DNA from: an uncultured Eubacteriales bacterium
Lineage (GTDB): Bacteria > Bacillota > Clostridia > Christensenellales > Aristaeellaceae
Assembly (NCBI GenBank): GCA_900316415.1
Contig: ONCV01000020.1
Coordinates: 1 to 55,898, forward strand
Direction: 5' to 3'
Length of the DNA: 55,898 bases
Shown: positions 16,345 through 25,606 of the stretch, one piece after another
Layout of the letters: each line of letters opens with the position of its first letter
Numbering within the stretch: the stretch's first letter is position 1
Position numbers and translations under genes: made by a program
The notes under the pieces: generated by a model
Seen by the model: the letters and a program-made list of their open reading frames with translations, nothing else
Told to the model about the DNA's origin: nothing
Database searches by the model: none

Positions 16345-17668
16345 GGGCTTGAGTGAAAAGCTGCAGGGCGCCCTGCGGAAGATGACGGGCCGGGGGAAGC
16401 TCACGGAGCAGGCTGTGAAGGAGGGCATGCGCGAGGTGCGCATGGCGCTGCTGGAGGCCGACGTGAACTACGCCGTCGCCAAGGATTTCATCCGGAAGGT
16501 GACGGAACGCTGCGTGGGTCAGGAGGTGCTTTCCTCCCTGACGCCCTCCCAGCAGGTGCTCCGGATCGTTCAGGAAGAGATGACCGAGCTCATGGGCTCC
16601 ACCAATGCCCGGCTCACCTGGTCCTCCTCCGTTCCCTCGGTGATCATGCTCTGCGGCCTGCAGGGCGCCGGCAAGACCACGATGTGCGCCAAGCTGGCGG
16701 GGTATCTGGCCAAGCAGGGAAAGAAGCCCATGCTGGCCGCCTGCGATATCTACCGCCCCGCCGCCATCCGCCAGCTGCAGGTCGTCGGCGAGCAGGTGGG
16801 CGTTCCCGTCTTTGAGAAGGGGACGCAGGATCCGGTCAAAACCGCGAAGGAAGCGGTGGAGAACGCCCGGTATTACGGGCGGGATGTGCTGATCATCGAC
16901 ACCGCCGGCCGCCTGCACATTGACGAGGCCCTGATGGACGAGCTGGCCCGCATCCGGGAAGCGGTTCACCCCTCCGAGATCCTGCTGACGGTGGACGCCA
17001 TGACCGGTCAGGACGCGGTCAACGTGGCCAAGGCCTTCGATGAAAAGCTGGACGTGACCGGCGTGATCCTGACCAAGCTGGACGGCGACACCCGCGGCGG
17101 CGCGGCCCTGAGCATCAAGGCGGTCACCGGCAAGCCCATCAAGTTCAGCGGCATCGGCGAGAAGCTTTCCGATATCGAGCCCTTCCATCCGGACCGGATG
17201 GCCAGCCGGATTCTCGGCATGGGCGACGTCATGACCCTGATCGACAAGGCCGCCGAGGCCTTCGATGAGCACGACGCGGAGAAGTTCGCCCGCAAGGGCA
17301 TGAGCGACCGGCTCACCCTCGAGGATTTCCTCGAGCAGATGCAGAGCATGAAGAAGATGGGCGGCCTCAAGAGCATGCTGAACATGCTGCCCGGCATGAG
17401 CGGCCGGGACATCGAGGTGGACGACAACGCCATGAAGAAGCCCGAGGCCATCATCCGCTCCATGACCCCGGCGGAGCGCCGGAACCCCGGAATCCTCAAC
17501 GCCTCCCGCCGCCGGCGCATCGCCGCCGGCTCCGGCACGACGGTGCAGGATGTGAACCAGCTGATCCGCCAGTTCGAGCAGGCCCAGCAGATGATGAAGC
17601 AGATGATGGGCGCCAAGGGGCGGGGACGCCTCGGCCGCCTGGGGAAGATGAAGTTTCCGGGCATGTGA
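16334..17668 (+). CDS. ffh: Signal recognition particle GTPase Ffh
   Basis: 444 residues. Ffh binds signal sequences and SRP RNA and targets ribosomes to the membrane through FtsY. The N domain is residues 1-90 ([20 protein letters not shown]). The G domain has GLQGAGKTT (108-116), [21 protein letters not shown] (about 189) and [10 protein letters not shown] (about 247). The methionine-rich M domain starts near 297 and includes [20 protein letters not shown] and the RNA-binding [20 protein letters not shown]. The tail is short and methionine-rich (QQMMKQMMG). Length and order are normal for the family. Confidence 0.98.
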   Translation: MAFEGLSEKLQGALRKMTGRGKLTEQAVKEGMREVRMALLEADVNYAVAKDFIRKVTERCVGQEVLSSLTPSQQVLRIVQEEMTELMGSTNARLTWSSSVPSVIMLCGLQGAGKTTMCAKLAGYLAKQGKKPMLAACDIYRPAAIRQLQVVGEQVGVPVFEKGTQDPVKTAKEAVENARYYGRDVLIIDTAGRLHIDEALMDELARIREAVHPSEILLTVDAMTGQDAVNVAKAFDEKLDVTGVILTKLDGDTRGGAALSIKAVTGKPIKFSGIGEKLSDIEPFHPDRMASRILGMGDVMTLIDKAAEAFDEHDAEKFARKGMSDRLTLEDFLEQMQSMKKMGGLKSMLNMLPGMSGRDIEVDDNAMKKPEAIIRSMTPAERRNPGILNASRRRRIAAGSGTTVQDVNQLIRQFEQAQQMMKQMMGAKGRGRLGRLGKMKFPGM

Positions 17669-17708
17669 TCCGCGGCCGCGCGGCGCGGCCGGAACCCGTG
17701 ATTGGTCT

Positions 17709-17726
17709 CATATACTTCCGTATATG
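17709..17726. repeat. Short inverted repeat before rpsP
   Basis: CATATAC (17709-17715), TTCC, GTATATG (17720-17726): a perfect 7-bp palindrome in an AT-rich patch between ffh and rpsP. It may be a weak hairpin or an operator next to the rpsP promoter; no clear promoter could be fixed. Confidence 0.45.
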
Positions 17727-17771
17727 ATTTCCATAAAATACTTTTTATTCACCAAGAGGAGGAAAATCCAG

Positions 17772-18023
17772 ATGTCCGTTAAAATTCGCCTGAAGAGAAT
17801 GGGAATGAAGAAGAAGCCCTTCTACCGCGTCGTGGTGGCCGACATCCGCAGCCCCCGGGACGGCCGTTTCATCGAGGAAATCGGCTATTACAATCCCATG
17901 ACCAAGCCCGCCGAGATCAAGGTGGACAACGAGCGCGCGCAGTACTGGCTGGGCGTCGGCGCGCAGCCCACGGATACCGTTCGTATTCTGCTGAAGAAGA
18001 CCGGCGCTATCGAGGAAAAGTGA
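17772..18023 (+). CDS. rpsP: 30S ribosomal protein S16
   Basis: 83 residues from ATG 17772, after AAGAGGAGGAAAA; the frame-extending ATG 17724 has no ribosome site. The sequence is recognisable throughout: [33 protein letters not shown], and [20 protein letters not shown]16 helps assemble the 5' domain of 16S rRNA. Position between ffh and khpA/rimM is the usual Firmicutes order. Confidence 0.98.
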   Translation: MSVKIRLKRMGMKKKPFYRVVVADIRSPRDGRFIEEIGYYNPMTKPAEIKVDNERAQYWLGVGAQPTDTVRILLKKTGAIEEK

Positions 18024-18068
18024 GGATGCTTTCCCTTAGGATAGCCGTCTGACAGAAAGGATGTCTCC

Positions 18069-18296
18069 ATGCAGGAATTGCTTACTTTTGTGGCGCAATC
18101 TTTGGTCGAGCACCCGGAACAGGTGACTGTCACCGAAACGGAAGGCCCGGAAGCCATCATCCTCGAGCTTCACGTGGCGGAGGATGACATGGGAAAGGTC
18201 ATCGGCAGGCAGGGCCGGATCGCGCGGGCCATCCGCACGGTGATCAAGGCGGCCACGGCAAAGAACGCCAAGCCCGTTTTTGTCGAAATTCAATAA
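18069..18296 (+). CDS. khpA: KH-domain RNA-binding protein KhpA (YlqC)
   Basis: 75 residues from ATG 18069 after AGAAAGGATG. A single KH domain covers most of the protein; the RNA-contact loop is GKVIGRQGRIARAIRTVIKA (GxxG as GRQG). KhpA acts with KhpB in RNA binding that affects cell division and length in streptococci. It sits between rpsP and rimM as in most Firmicutes and is followed by a strong terminator. Confidence 0.95.
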   Translation: MQELLTFVAQSLVEHPEQVTVTETEGPEAIILELHVAEDDMGKVIGRQGRIARAIRTVIKAATAKNAKPVFVEIQ

Positions 18297-18303
18297 CGCA
18301 GGG

Positions 18304-18341
18304 CGGAATCCGCGGACTTTCCGCGGATTCCGTTCTTTTTC
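18304..18341 (+). terminator. Rho-independent terminator after khpA
   Basis: CGGAATCCGCGGA (18304-18316) and TCCGCGGATTCCG (18320-18332) pair perfectly over three bases, then TTCTTTTT. The rimM gene starts 43 bases later, so read-through or an unseen promoter supplies rimM-trmD. Confidence 0.85.
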
Positions 18342-18383
18342 AGGGCGCTTCCGCGCCGAATTCCACCTCACAGGAGAATCCGC

Positions 18384-18902
18384 ATGACCGAATATCTTCA
18401 GATCGGGGAAGTGCTCCGGCCCCAGGGGCTCCGGGGCGAATGCAAGATCCGGCCCTGGGCGTCGGATCCTTCCCTTTTCGAAACCTGGACCACCCTTTAC
18501 ACGGAGGAGAAGGGGGAATACCATCCCCTGGCCTTCGATTTTCACCGCCTGCATGACGGCTTCGTCTATGCCCGGCTGGGAACCTGCGCCACCCTGGAGG
18601 ACGCGGAGCGTCTCCGGGGCACGCGGCTGTTCATCGACCGGGCCCACGCCGCTCCCCTGGAGGAGGGCGCGGTGTACATCGCGGATCTGATCGGCTGCCG
18701 CGCGGTGGACGAGGCCGGGCAGGAGCTCGGCGTCCTCTCGGACGTGCTGCAGCACGGCACCGTGGACACCTGGGTCTTCTCCGGCCCCCGGCCCTTCATG
18801 GCCCCCGCCCTGCGCCAGGTCTTCCCGGAGGTGGACCCGGAGGAAAAGCGGATCCGCGTGGTGCGGGAGAAGCTGGAAGAGGTGGCCGTCTTTGAAGATT
18901 AA
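18384..18902 (+). CDS. rimM: Ribosome maturation factor RimM
   Basis: 172 residues. RimM is needed for 30S head assembly and binds S19. N-terminal RimM domain: LQIGEVLRPQGLRGECKIRP (residues 4-23). The middle and C-terminal PRC-barrel-like domain includes VYIADLIGCRAVDEAGQELG and VSDVLQHGTVDTW-like sequence, ending in RQVFPEVDPEEKRIRV. It overlaps trmD by 11 bases, the normal pairing. Confidence 0.96.
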   Translation: MTEYLQIGEVLRPQGLRGECKIRPWASDPSLFETWTTLYTEEKGEYHPLAFDFHRLHDGFVYARLGTCATLEDAERLRGTRLFIDRAHAAPLEEGAVYIADLIGCRAVDEAGQELGVLSDVLQHGTVDTWVFSGPRPFMAPALRQVFPEVDPEEKRIRVVREKLEEVAVFED

Positions 18903-19635
18903 GATCCTCACGATCTTTCCGGAGATGTTCGAAAGCGTCCTCTCCGCCAGCATTCTGGGCCGGGCCCGGGCCCAGGGCCTGCTGGAGGTGGAGCCGGTGG
19001 ATATCCGCCCGTTCTCGGACCGGAAGCACCGGAACACCGATGATTATCCCTTCGGCGGCGGGGCGGGCATGGTGATGCTGGCCCAGCCCATTCACGACGC
19101 CATGGCGTATGCCATGGGGCCGGATTTTCACGGCCGCCGCATCTATCTCGGGCCCCGGGGGGCGACCCTCACGACGGAGAAGGCCCGCGCCCTCGCCCGG
19201 GAGGAGGAGCTGATCCTGCTCTGCGGGCACTATGAGGGCGTGGATCAGCGGGCCCTCGACACCTGCGTGGACGAGGAAATCAGCATCGGGGATTATATCC
19301 TGACCGGCGGCGAGCTGGCCGCCATGGTGCTGACGGACTGCGTCGCCCGCTTCCTGCCCGGCGTCCTGGGCAGCGCGGAAAGCCCGGAGGAGGAATCCTT
19401 CTCCGACGGGCTGCTGGAATATCCCCAGTATACCCGCCCCCGGGTCTGGCAGGGGATGGAGGTGCCGGAGCCCCTGCTGAACGGGGATCACGCGAAAATC
19501 CGCGTCTGGCGCAGGCGGGAAAGCCTGCGGGCCACGCTGCGCTTCCGGCCGGATCTGCTGGAGAAGGCGGAGCTGAGCCCCGCGGATCAGAAGATGCTGA
19601 AGGAGTTGAAGGAAGCATGTTCCTGCGAAAGCTGA
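18892..19635 (+). CDS. trmD: tRNA (guanine(37)-N1)-methyltransferase
   Basis: 247 residues. TrmD methylates G37 next to the anticodon and prevents frameshifting. The SPOUT knot is present: MKIKILTIFPEMFESVLSAS at the start, LLCGHYEGVDQRALDTCVDE (about 107-126) and SIGDYILTGGELAAMVLTD (about 131-149), which bind S-adenosylmethionine. The C-terminal domain has RPRVWQGMEVPEPLLNGDHA. It overlaps rimM upstream and the next gene downstream by 19 bases. The usual neighbour rplS is absent here. Confidence 0.97.
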   Translation: MKIKILTIFPEMFESVLSASILGRARAQGLLEVEPVDIRPFSDRKHRNTDDYPFGGGAGMVMLAQPIHDAMAYAMGPDFHGRRIYLGPRGATLTTEKARALAREEELILLCGHYEGVDQRALDTCVDEEISIGDYILTGGELAAMVLTDCVARFLPGVLGSAESPEEESFSDGLLEYPQYTRPRVWQGMEVPEPLLNGDHAKIRVWRRRESLRATLRFRPDLLEKAELSPADQKMLKELKEACSCES

Positions 19636-19991
19636 CGGTCATCGTCCTCCCCCTGGGGATGCTGCTGCTGATCTGCCTGCTGCTCTCCCCGCTCTCGGCG
19701 CTGGGGCCCTTCTTCGGCAGCCTGGCGCTGGGGGTTCTGCTGGGCACGGCCCTGAGCCTGCTGCTGCCCCTGGCGGGCGCGACGCGGCTGCGGGAGCCCT
19801 TTGCCCATCTGCTGTGGATTCCCGCCGCCCTGACGCTGGCGGTGCTGCTGTATCAGTATCTGGCTTCCATGGGCACGGAGGTGCCCCTGCTGCGGCTGCT
19901 GTCCACCCGGGATTCCCGGGTCATCACCGTGGAGGGCGCCTTCGCCGCGTATATGATCGCCTTTTCCGTCCGCACGGGAAAGGGAATATGA
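19617..19991 (+). CDS. Uncharacterised small membrane protein
   Basis: 124 residues from ATG 19617 after GAAGGAGTTGAAGG, overlapping trmD. It has about four hydrophobic helices: LTVIVLPLGMLLLICLLLS, LGPFFGSLALGVLLGTALSL, LLWIPAALTLAVLLYQYL and a weaker C-terminal one near VEGAFAAYMIAFSV. No domain is recognised. Translational overlap with trmD and short spacing to the barstar gene indicate co-expression, but no function can be read. Confidence 0.75.
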   Translation: MFLRKLTVIVLPLGMLLLICLLLSPLSALGPFFGSLALGVLLGTALSLLLPLAGATRLREPFAHLLWIPAALTLAVLLYQYLASMGTEVPLLRLLSTRDSRVITVEGAFAAYMIAFSVRTGKGI

Positions 19992-20012
19992 GAAGGAAAG
20001 GAACCTGTCGCC

Positions 20013-20261
20013 ATGCAAACGATCTGTCTTTTCGCCTCGGATTATGATTCTCCCCGGGCGCTGCACGCCGCGCTGAAGAGCCTGCTCGCCCTGCCGGATT
20101 ATTACGGAATGAACGCGGACGCACTGAACGACTGCCTGTCCGAGCGGGCGTCCTGCCCCGCCCTGTGGTATTCCGCGGAGGGATCCGCGGAGGTGGCCTC
20201 CGCGCTGAAGCTCGCGGCCCGCGTCTTTGCGGCCAACGGCGGCGAAACAAAGGAGATCTGA
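20013..20261 (+). CDS. Barstar-family protein
   Basis: 82 residues from ATG 20013 after AGAAGGAAAGGAA. The central LPDYYGMNADALNDCL matches the barstar motif (LPxYYGxNxDAL), whose helix plugs the active site of barnase-type RNases. The remainder is short and acidic as in the family. No barnase-like ribonuclease gene is visible in this window, so it is either an orphan immunity protein or has another partner. It lies in a tight run between a membrane protein and an MBL hydrolase gene. Confidence 0.82.
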   Translation: MQTICLFASDYDSPRALHAALKSLLALPDYYGMNADALNDCLSERASCPALWYSAEGSAEVASALKLAARVFAANGGETKEI

Positions 20262-20263
20262 TC

Positions 20264-20980
20264 ATGCGCCTGCATCTGCTGGGAATCAACGGGCCCTTCC
20301 CCGCCGCGGAGGGGGCCACCTCCGGGTATCTGCTGGAGGCCGGAAGCCTGCGGCTGCAGCTGGATCTCGGCTCCGGGGTGCTGTCCCGGCTGACCGGCGT
20401 GTTTCCGCCGGAGGAGCTGGACGCCCTGCTGCTGTCCCACTGGCATTTCGATCACGCCTGCGACCTGCTGCCGCTGATTTACCGGCTGGAGGCCGCGGGC
20501 CGGGTGCTGCCCGTCTACGCGCCGGCGGATGATTCCTCCGCCCTGCGGCGCATCGCGGCCGGGGCCGCCTGCCTGGATCTGCATTCCGTTTCCGCCGGGG
20601 ACGAGATCGCCCTCGGGGAGGTCCGGATCGCCGTCGGGCCCGCCCGGCACCCCGTGCCCGGGGTGGGCTTCCGGATCGCGGCGGAGGGCCGCATCCTCGG
20701 CTACACCGGGGATACGAACACCCTGCCCGGCCTGCGGGAGTTTTACCGGGGCTGCGATCTGCTGCTGGCGGACGGGCTCTTCCCCGCCGACGCCTGGGGG
20801 GAGGGCAAGCCCCATCTCTCCGCCGCGCTGGCCGCGGAGCTGGCCCGGGACGCGGGAGCCCGCCGCCTGGTGATTACCCATCTGAATCCGAACTTCTCCC
20901 CCGCCCTGCTCCTGCGGGAGGCCCGGGAAATCTTCCCGGAGGCTTCCGTCGCCCGGGCCGGGGATCGGATTTCCCTGTGA
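20264..20980 (+). CDS. MBL-fold metallo-hydrolase
   Basis: 238 residues from ATG 20264, after AAAGGAGATCTG and two bases after the barstar stop. Metal-binding motif SHWHFDHACD (H59, H61, D63, H64) with later ligands in GYTGDTN and VITHLNPN. MRLHLLGINGPFPAAEGATS-type N-terminus and short length place it with the RNase Z-like/YhfI branch of MBL hydrolases. The substrate is unknown; a phosphodiester is plausible. Its stop overlaps the GTG start of comEC (GTGA). Confidence 0.88.
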   Translation: MRLHLLGINGPFPAAEGATSGYLLEAGSLRLQLDLGSGVLSRLTGVFPPEELDALLLSHWHFDHACDLLPLIYRLEAAGRVLPVYAPADDSSALRRIAAGAACLDLHSVSAGDEIALGEVRIAVGPARHPVPGVGFRIAAEGRILGYTGDTNTLPGLREFYRGCDLLLADGLFPADAWGEGKPHLSAALAAELARDAGARRLVITHLNPNFSPALLLREAREIFPEASVARAGDRISL

Positions 20981-23265
20981 ACGCCCGGCTCCGGGGCTGG
21001 CTGCTTCCCGCCCTGGCGGCGGCGTTCCCGGCGGGCATCCTGCTGGGCCGCGCCGCCCCCTCCTGGGTTCCCGGCGCCGCCGGCGCGCTGCTGGCCCTCT
21101 GCGCCCTCCTTCTCCTGCGGGATCGGGGGCGCTTCTGCGCGTGGCTGGTTCTGGCCCTGACGCTGGGCTGCCTGCGGGGTTGGTTCGCCTATCATCCCGC
21201 CCTGCCGGAGGAGGGCGTCTGTCAGATCTCCGGCGTCGTGACGGAGGATGTGGAGCTCCGGTCCGGCATTCAGGTGCGGACCGCGCTCTCCGGCGTCACG
21301 CTGGACGGGGCGCCGCTGGCCGGCGGAGCCTACTGGAGCTTCCATGCCCCGGAGATCCCGGAAGGGCTGGTTCCCGGGACGGAGGTTTCCTTCCGGGGCC
21401 GGGTCTATCATCCCTCCGGCCCCGCGAATCCGGACGGCTATGATTTCCGGGAGGAACTGCTCCGCCGGGGCATCCGGATCGGCGTTTACGGCGCGGAGGA
21501 GCTGGAAACCCGCGCGCCGGCGTCCTTCTCCCTGCCCGGCTTCGCCGCCTCCCTGCGCCATCGGCTCACGGAGCGGCTGTGCGCCTCCCCCCTGGGGGAG
21601 GAAGCCGGTGCGTACGCCGCGGCCCTGCTGCTGGGCAACCGGTCCCTCCTTCCCCGGGCGGACCGGCAGGCCTTTTCCCGCCTCGGCATCGCGCACATCC
21701 TGTCCGTCAGCGGATTCCATGTGGGCGTGCTGATCGCGGTGCTGGCGCTGTTTTTCCGGCTGCTGCGCCTCCCCCAGGGGGTGCGGCTCGCCCTGTACGC
21801 GGCGCTGCTGGGCTTTTACGCGCTGCTCTGCGGCGGCGCCCCGCCCGTGGTCCGGGCGTCCCTGCTGCTGCTCCTGGCCCATCGGGGCCGGATGCTGGCC
21901 CGGCCCCGGAGCCTGCTGCATCTGCTCTGCGCGGCGCTGCTGATCCAGCTGGCGCTGTCCCCGGTGCAGCTGACCGGGCTTTCCTTCCAGCTGTCCTTCG
22001 GGGCGGTGTTCGGCCTGGCCCTGATCACGCCGTATCTCTCCGGCCTCATCCCGCCGCGGCGCCGGATCCTCCGGCGCCTGGGGGACGCGCTTTCCGCGGG
22101 GATCGGCGCCCAGCTGGGCATTCTACTGCCCCAGCTGTATGCCTTCCAGGAGCTGCCCCTGCTCTCCCTGCTGCTGAATCTGCCCGTGCTGGCCTTTGCC
22201 GCCGGGCTCATCCTGCTGGACTGGGCGGCGCTGCTGTCCCTGGCCGTTCCCGCGGTGTCCGGGCCCGTCTGCGGCGCGGCCAGGTGGGCCACGGAGGGGC
22301 TGCTTTCGGCCGTCCGGACCCTGGGCGGCCTCCCGGGCATCGCCCTGTGGACCCGGGCGGCGGATGCTTTCACCGCCGCCGGGGTGCTGCTGCTCTTTGC
22401 GGGGCTCTGCTGCCTCCTGCGGTGGAAGAGGCGCTCCCGCCTGCTGCTCTCCTGCGGCGGGCTCCTGCTGCTGGCTCTGTCCCTGCTGCCCCGCCCCCAC
22501 GGAACCACGGAATACTTGCAGTTCAGCGTCGGGGACGCGGACGCCGCCCTGCTCTGGGACCGGGATCAGGCCCTGGTGCTGGATACGGGCTATGAGGACG
22601 GGGCGGTCAGCGATTATCTGCGCCGCCGCCGGCTGACGCCTTCCGCGGTGATCCTGACCCATCTGCACGCCGATCACGCCGGGGGGCTCCGGGCCCTGCG
22701 GGAGGACCGGATTCCCGTCCCGGTGATTTATCTGCCCGTCGGCGCGGAGGAGGCGGACATCCATCCGGATATGCGGCTGCTCCTGGAAGAATACCGGGCC
22801 GCGGGCACCGAGATCCGCCATCTGGCCGCCGGGGACGTGCTTCCCCTGCCCTCCGGGGAGATCCGGGTGCTCTGGCCGGAGGCCGGCGGTCCCCGCCCGG
22901 GCCAGGACGCCAACGAATCCTCCCTGGCGCTGCTGCTCCGGCTGCAGGGGACGACCCTGCTGCAGGCCGGGGATCTGGACGGGCGCTATGAGATGTATGC
23001 CGCCGTCCCCGCGGATATCCTGAAGGTGGCCCATCACGGCTCCGCCCGCTCCTCCTCGGAAGCCTTCCTGCGGGCGGTGGCTCCCCGGGTTGTCCTGCTC
23101 TCCGGCGGGGATCCGGACCGGGCGGAAGCCTTTGCCGCCCGCCTTCCGGAAACCGCGGACCTGTATGCCACCGCGCGGCAGGGGATGCTGACGCTGCGCT
23201 TCGGGGCGGCGGGGCAGTATTCCGTCGAAACCTTTCTGTCCCCCCGAAAGGAGGAAACCCCTTGA
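20977..23265 (+). CDS. comEC: DNA internalisation protein ComEC/Rec2 family
   Basis: 762 residues from GTG 20977. ComEC forms the membrane channel for single-stranded DNA in natural competence. Order: N-terminal membrane helices, an OB-like region (GTEVSFRGRVYHPSGPANPD), the competence domain from about residue 200 with HILSVSGFHVGVLIAVLALF and many helices, and a C-terminal MBL domain (VILTHLHADHAGGLRAL near 557; VAHHGSARSSSEAF). All three parts are intact. Many non-competent Firmicutes keep this gene, so competence is possible but not shown. Its stop overlaps the TTG of holA. Confidence 0.95.
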   Translation: MNARLRGWLLPALAAAFPAGILLGRAAPSWVPGAAGALLALCALLLLRDRGRFCAWLVLALTLGCLRGWFAYHPALPEEGVCQISGVVTEDVELRSGIQVRTALSGVTLDGAPLAGGAYWSFHAPEIPEGLVPGTEVSFRGRVYHPSGPANPDGYDFREELLRRGIRIGVYGAEELETRAPASFSLPGFAASLRHRLTERLCASPLGEEAGAYAAALLLGNRSLLPRADRQAFSRLGIAHILSVSGFHVGVLIAVLALFFRLLRLPQGVRLALYAALLGFYALLCGGAPPVVRASLLLLLAHRGRMLARPRSLLHLLCAALLIQLALSPVQLTGLSFQLSFGAVFGLALITPYLSGLIPPRRRILRRLGDALSAGIGAQLGILLPQLYAFQELPLLSLLLNLPVLAFAAGLILLDWAALLSLAVPAVSGPVCGAARWATEGLLSAVRTLGGLPGIALWTRAADAFTAAGVLLLFAGLCCLLRWKRRSRLLLSCGGLLLLALSLLPRPHGTTEYLQFSVGDADAALLWDRDQALVLDTGYEDGAVSDYLRRRRLTPSAVILTHLHADHAGGLRALREDRIPVPVIYLPVGAEEADIHPDMRLLLEEYRAAGTEIRHLAAGDVLPLPSGEIRVLWPEAGGPRPGQDANESSLALLLRLQGTTLLQAGDLDGRYEMYAAVPADILKVAHHGSARSSSEAFLRAVAPRVVLLSGGDPDRAEAFAARLPETADLYATARQGMLTLRFGAAGQYSVETFLSPRKEETP

Positions 23266-24281
23266 CTCATTCCGAATTTTCCCGGCTGCTGGCCGGGGGC
23301 GGCCTTCCCTCCGTCCTGTTCTTCGAGGGGCCGGAGGAGCATCTGAAGCAGCAGGCCCTGGCGGACCTGCGGAAGGCCCTGCTGCCCGAAGGCCTGGAGG
23401 AGATGAATGAAACCCGGCTGGATTCCCCGGAGACGGACGCGCTGATCGCCGCGGCGGAAACCCTGCCCTTCCTGGCGGACCGCCGCCTGATCCTTCTGCG
23501 GGATCCCGCCGCCGTGGTGGGCCGGGCCGAGGCGGACGACCGCCTGCTGGAATATCTTCCGAAGGTGCCCCCCACCGCGGTGATCGTCTTCTATATCGTC
23601 CAGCCCGTGAAGCAGAAGAAGATCAAAAACGCCGTCACGAAGCTGGGCGGGCTCGTGCAGTTCAAGCCCCTGGCCGGGGCGGAGCTGACCTCCTTCGTCA
23701 CCTCCGCCTTCCATGACCTGGGGCGGGAATGCGACGCGCGCACCGCGGACTATCTGATCTTCACCTGCGGCGCCGACTCCGGCCGGCTGCTGACCGAGAT
23801 CGCCAAGATCGCCGCCCTCCATCCGGAGGAGCCCCGGGTGTGCCCGGAGGATGTGCAGGCCCTGGCCACCCCCTCCACGGAGAGCACGGTCTTCCGCATC
23901 ACGGACGCGGTGGTCGCCGGGAAGGACGCGGAGGCCTTCCGCCTGCTGCGGTTCCTGCTGCAGGGCGGGGAGCAGCGCATGATGGTGCTGGCCATGCTGA
24001 TGCGCCAGTTTCGCCTGCTCCAGCATGTGAAGATCATGCAGTACGAGCGCCTCTCCCCCGCCCGGATCGCCCAGGCCCTGGGCCTGAGCTCCTATTCCGC
24101 CCAGCAGTACATCCGCCAGGCCGCCCTCTTCACCGGCGGCCAGGTCAAGCAGGCCGTCTCCCTCTGCCTGGACACCGATCTGGCGGTGAAATCCGGCCAG
24201 CTCCGGGACGAGGGCGCCCTGGAGGCCCTCATGCTGAAGCTGCTGCAGCTCCGGAAAAATGAAAAAGATTTGCTGAAATAA
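23262..24281 (+). CDS. holA: DNA polymerase III subunit delta
   Basis: 339 residues starting at TTG 23262, eight bases after AAAGGAGG; the TTG overlaps the comEC stop. HolA opens the beta clamp within the clamp loader. Recognisable parts: VLFFEGPEEHLKQQALADLR, ADRRLILLRDPAAV, VIVFYIVQPVKQKKIKNAV, FTCGADSGRLLTEIAKIA, and the C-terminal collar (LLRFLLQGGEQRMMVLAMLM, SSYSAQQYIRQAALFTGGQV). comEC-holA is the usual Firmicutes order. Confidence 0.95.
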   Translation: MTHSEFSRLLAGGGLPSVLFFEGPEEHLKQQALADLRKALLPEGLEEMNETRLDSPETDALIAAAETLPFLADRRLILLRDPAAVVGRAEADDRLLEYLPKVPPTAVIVFYIVQPVKQKKIKNAVTKLGGLVQFKPLAGAELTSFVTSAFHDLGRECDARTADYLIFTCGADSGRLLTEIAKIAALHPEEPRVCPEDVQALATPSTESTVFRITDAVVAGKDAEAFRLLRFLLQGGEQRMMVLAMLMRQFRLLQHVKIMQYERLSPARIAQALGLSSYSAQQYIRQAALFTGGQVKQAVSLCLDTDLAVKSGQLRDEGALEALMLKLLQLRKNEKDLLK

Positions 24282-24292
24282 TGTCGGAACGA

Positions 24293-24321
24293 TTGCATTT
24301 GTTACAATTCTGTGTTATTAT
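24293..24321 (+). promoter_or_regulatory. Promoter of the Ig-like secreted protein gene
   Basis: TTGCAT (24293-24298) and TATTAT (24316-24321), 17-base spacer, about 30 bases before the ATG at 24353. The patch is AT-rich compared with its surroundings. Confidence 0.65.
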
Positions 24322-24352
24322 GAAACAAGTTTTAACAGGGAGGTTCATTGGG

Positions 24353-25498
24353 ATGAAAAAGATCGTATCCTTGCTTGCAGTTCTTTGTCTGCTGCTCGGC
24401 TGCGTGAGCGTTGCCTCCGCCGCCATCCAGATCACGCAGCAGCCGGAAACCCAGACGGTCAAGGCCGGCGGCAATGTGACCTTCACGGTCAAGGCCAAGG
24501 GCGTCAACGGCTCCGCCATCACCTGGTATTTCACCAATCCGGAAACCGGCGAGACCACGACCGGCAAGAAGCTTTCCTCCGTGGTGAAGGGCGTAAAGGT
24601 TCAGAATCCGAATTCGCTGAAGATCACCCTGAAGAAGGTTCCCGAAGCCATGCACGGCTGGACCATGCACGCCCACATCGGCCGGAAGACCGGCGGCGTG
24701 GACACGGACGAGGTCATGATCCTGATCGCGGGCCTGGAGCCGCCGGAAGACGTGCCGGCCGCCGCCCCGAAGGATGAGGAGGATACGAAGGAAACCGCGG
24801 ACACGAAGAACGAGGATTCCAAGGACACCAAGGACACCGCGAAGAACACCGGAAAGAATTCCGGCAAGAACTCCGGCAGCAAAGGTTCCGATGAGCCCGC
24901 CGTGACTCCCGAACCCCAGATCGTGTATGTGACCCCCGAACCTCCGGGACCCATTGTCATCACGGCCAACGGCAAGGCGACGGAGCTGTATCTGATGGAC
25001 TCCAAGGGCCAGGTGGTCGGAGACGCGGTTTCCGAGCTGACCTTTGAGGCCGGCAAGCCCGCCAACTTCTACGTCAAGATGGCCGAGGGCACCGAGGGCA
25101 CCCTGGCCTATGTCACCGTCGGCAACACCCGCCTGATCCCCGAAGGGGAAGTCACCGGCATGAGCGTCCGCGGCTGGGAAACCTCCGCGACGGTGAAGAT
25201 CAAGGTCAACAAGGGCGATGAGGAGCCCATGGCCACCCGCGTTCCCGTGGTGGAAGAGGATGTGGACGAGTCCCAGCTGGTCACGGTCACCTGCACCAAC
25301 TGCCGCTTCACCGGCTGGCACAACACCTATGCCACCACCGGCAAGGTTCCGGTGGGATCGACCATCATGGTCTTCGCCGACAGCGGGCTGATCCGCAAGG
25401 GCTACACCATCAACGGCCAGGACAAGCAGTTCAAGAATCAGGCTTCCTTCGAATTCGTGGTGGAAGAGGATACCGAGATCTCCCTGGAGAAGCAGTAA
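24353..25498 (+). CDS. Secreted Ig-like domain protein with Asp/Lys/Thr-rich linker
   Basis: 381 residues from ATG 24353 after AACAGGGAGG. Signal peptide MKKIVSLLAVLCLLLGCVSV with cleavage near ASAA; LLGC could be a lipobox, but the cleavage site looks more like signal peptidase I. Residues about 25-125 form an Ig-like domain (ITQQPETQTVKAGGNVTFTV, TWYFTNPETGE, SLKITLKKVPEAMHGWTM). A low-complexity linker follows (TKETADTKNEDSKDTKDTAK), then PEPQIVYVTPEPPGPIV and a C-terminal beta-rich region containing a CxxC (VTCTNCRFTG). The Ig-like domain is clearly homologous to that of the gene at 26189-27745. It probably acts at the cell surface; the ligand is unknown. Confidence 0.85.
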   Translation: MKKIVSLLAVLCLLLGCVSVASAAIQITQQPETQTVKAGGNVTFTVKAKGVNGSAITWYFTNPETGETTTGKKLSSVVKGVKVQNPNSLKITLKKVPEAMHGWTMHAHIGRKTGGVDTDEVMILIAGLEPPEDVPAAAPKDEEDTKETADTKNEDSKDTKDTAKNTGKNSGKNSGSKGSDEPAVTPEPQIVYVTPEPPGPIVITANGKATELYLMDSKGQVVGDAVSELTFEAGKPANFYVKMAEGTEGTLAYVTVGNTRLIPEGEVTGMSVRGWETSATVKIKVNKGDEEPMATRVPVVEEDVDESQLVTVTCTNCRFTGWHNTYATTGKVPVGSTIMVFADSGLIRKGYTINGQDKQFKNQASFEFVVEEDTEISLEKQ

Positions 25499-25535
25499 TC
25501 CCCTCCCCCGGATCCCCGGACACATAAAAAGGAAA

Positions 25536-25566
25536 GGGCATCGCCGCGATGGCGATGCCCTTTTTC
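25536..25566 (+). terminator. Terminator of the Ig-like gene
   Basis: GGGCATCGCC (25536-25545) and GGCGATGCCC (25551-25560) pair perfectly over a five-base loop, followed by TTTTTC. Confidence 0.92.
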
Positions 25567-25606
25567 GAAGGCGCGCCGGTCAGCGGGCCGCCCCTCCGTC
25601 CCCATC

